Origin: Pedobacter sp. PLR
GTDB lineage: Bacteria > Bacteroidota > Bacteroidia > Sphingobacteriales > Sphingobacteriaceae
Reading direction: 5' to 3'
Length of the DNA: 64,000 nt
Assembly: GCF_026239675.1 (NCBI RefSeq)
Contig: NZ_JAPIVQ010000007.1
Span: forward strand, 357,924 to 421,923
The notes under the pieces were generated by a model, which ran no database searches, was not told where the DNA came from, and saw only the letters and a list, made by a program, of their open reading frames with translations. This document shows, one piece after another, positions 63,801 through 64,000 of this stretch (position 1 is the first letter of the stretch; each line of letters opens with the position of its first letter). The translations under genes and the position numbers were made by a program.

Positions 63801-64000
63801 GCAATGTCTGGACTGCAACGCTAACCCTAAGCCCCGCAAATACAACAGGACTAATTCCTTTTCAGATCCTATATTCAGACTTTGCAAGAAATGCAGGCGT
63901 ACCGGTAATCACTACCAACGATGCTTCTACCGTTATATATGATAAAACACTTCCTGCTGTGCCTAATTTTCTGGGTGTAACGGCGGGAGATACGCAAAAC
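60807..64000 (+). CDS. Giant surface protein with Ig-like repeats (3' end beyond window)
   Basis: Open from the ATG at 60807 to the window end with no stop (at least 1064 codons). Signal peptide residues 1-30 (LLTLFCLFAKSSTAQ). A ~240-residue N-terminal domain starts TTLVPGDLAIIGIN. Two repeat classes follow. Class 1: three units of 121 residues with a shared I(D/N)xIxP hinge (61949, 62312, 62675; exact 363-base steps) and TLTLP(A/T)PG before each hinge. Class 2: units of 104, 104 and 103 residues starting DKT-x-P (63008, 63320, 63632, 63941). These are Ig-like beta domains of secreted adhesins or T9SS cargo. The C-terminus, where a sorting domain would be, is not visible. Confidence 0.87.

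Overview
The window looks like a chromosomal stretch of a Bacteroidota bacterium, most likely Sphingobacteriaceae (Pedobacter-like). The signs are TonB-dependent receptors with carboxypeptidase-like N-termini, LytS/LytTR signalling, DUF6266, DUF6850 and DUF4876 proteins, an Rpn-type nuclease relic, and TAnnTTTG-type -7 promoter boxes. No rRNA, tRNA or CRISPR array was seen.

Layout, left to right. (1) 1-4.4 kb, minus strand: jetA-jetB-jetC of a Wadjet/MksBEF-type SMC complex. jetC runs off the left edge, so jetD cannot be seen. (2) 4.6-11.1 kb, minus strand: a four-gene operon (TonB receptor, DUF4876 lipoprotein, DUF6850 barrel, di-heme cytochrome c peroxidase). (3) 11.3-15.7 kb: an outer-membrane receptor divergent from a LytS-type kinase and LytTR regulator. 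(4) 16-17.2 kb: an AAA/DUF4143 ATPase broken by one in-frame TAG, preceded by three exactly 22-bp-spaced repeats. (5) 17.3-49.4 kb, mostly minus strand: a ~30-kb Wzx/Wzy-type polysaccharide operon transcribed from gmd toward a Wzi/RemB-like outer-membrane protein. (6) 49.6-55 kb, minus strand: an operon with three DUF6266 paralogues, a small HTH protein, a membrane protein, a CHAP-like amidase and a membrane-anchored small protein, preceded by a MocR-type regulator. (7) 55.4-64 kb: an Rpn pseudogene, a small outer-membrane protein, a UDP-sugar dehydrogenase, an LCP protein, a tail-collar protein, and the start of a giant Ig-like repeat protein cut by the right edge.

The most interesting biology is in the polysaccharide operon. 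It encodes the CDP-3,6-dideoxyhexose route (RfbF, RfbG, RfbH and an E3-type reductase). Embedded in it are a YerE-like thiamine-diphosphate enzyme, an acetylating acetaldehyde dehydrogenase, a 4-hydroxy-2-oxovalerate aldolase and two SDR enzymes. Together these suggest a dedicated pathway that builds a four-carbon acyl donor (pyruvate + acetaldehyde) and adds it to C4 of the 4-keto sugar. The product would be a ten-carbon branched octose of the erwiniose type rather than a plain dideoxyhexose or yersiniose. The reductase also carries its [2Fe-2S] domain at the C-terminus, opposite to classical AscD/RfbI.

The operon end has been remodelled. A ~200-bp copy of the 3' end of the Wzi-like gene, still next to the operon terminator, lies on the far side of an inserted acyltransferase/SGNH-hydrolase pair. 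This looks like a recombination scar that brought in a sugar O-acylation module.
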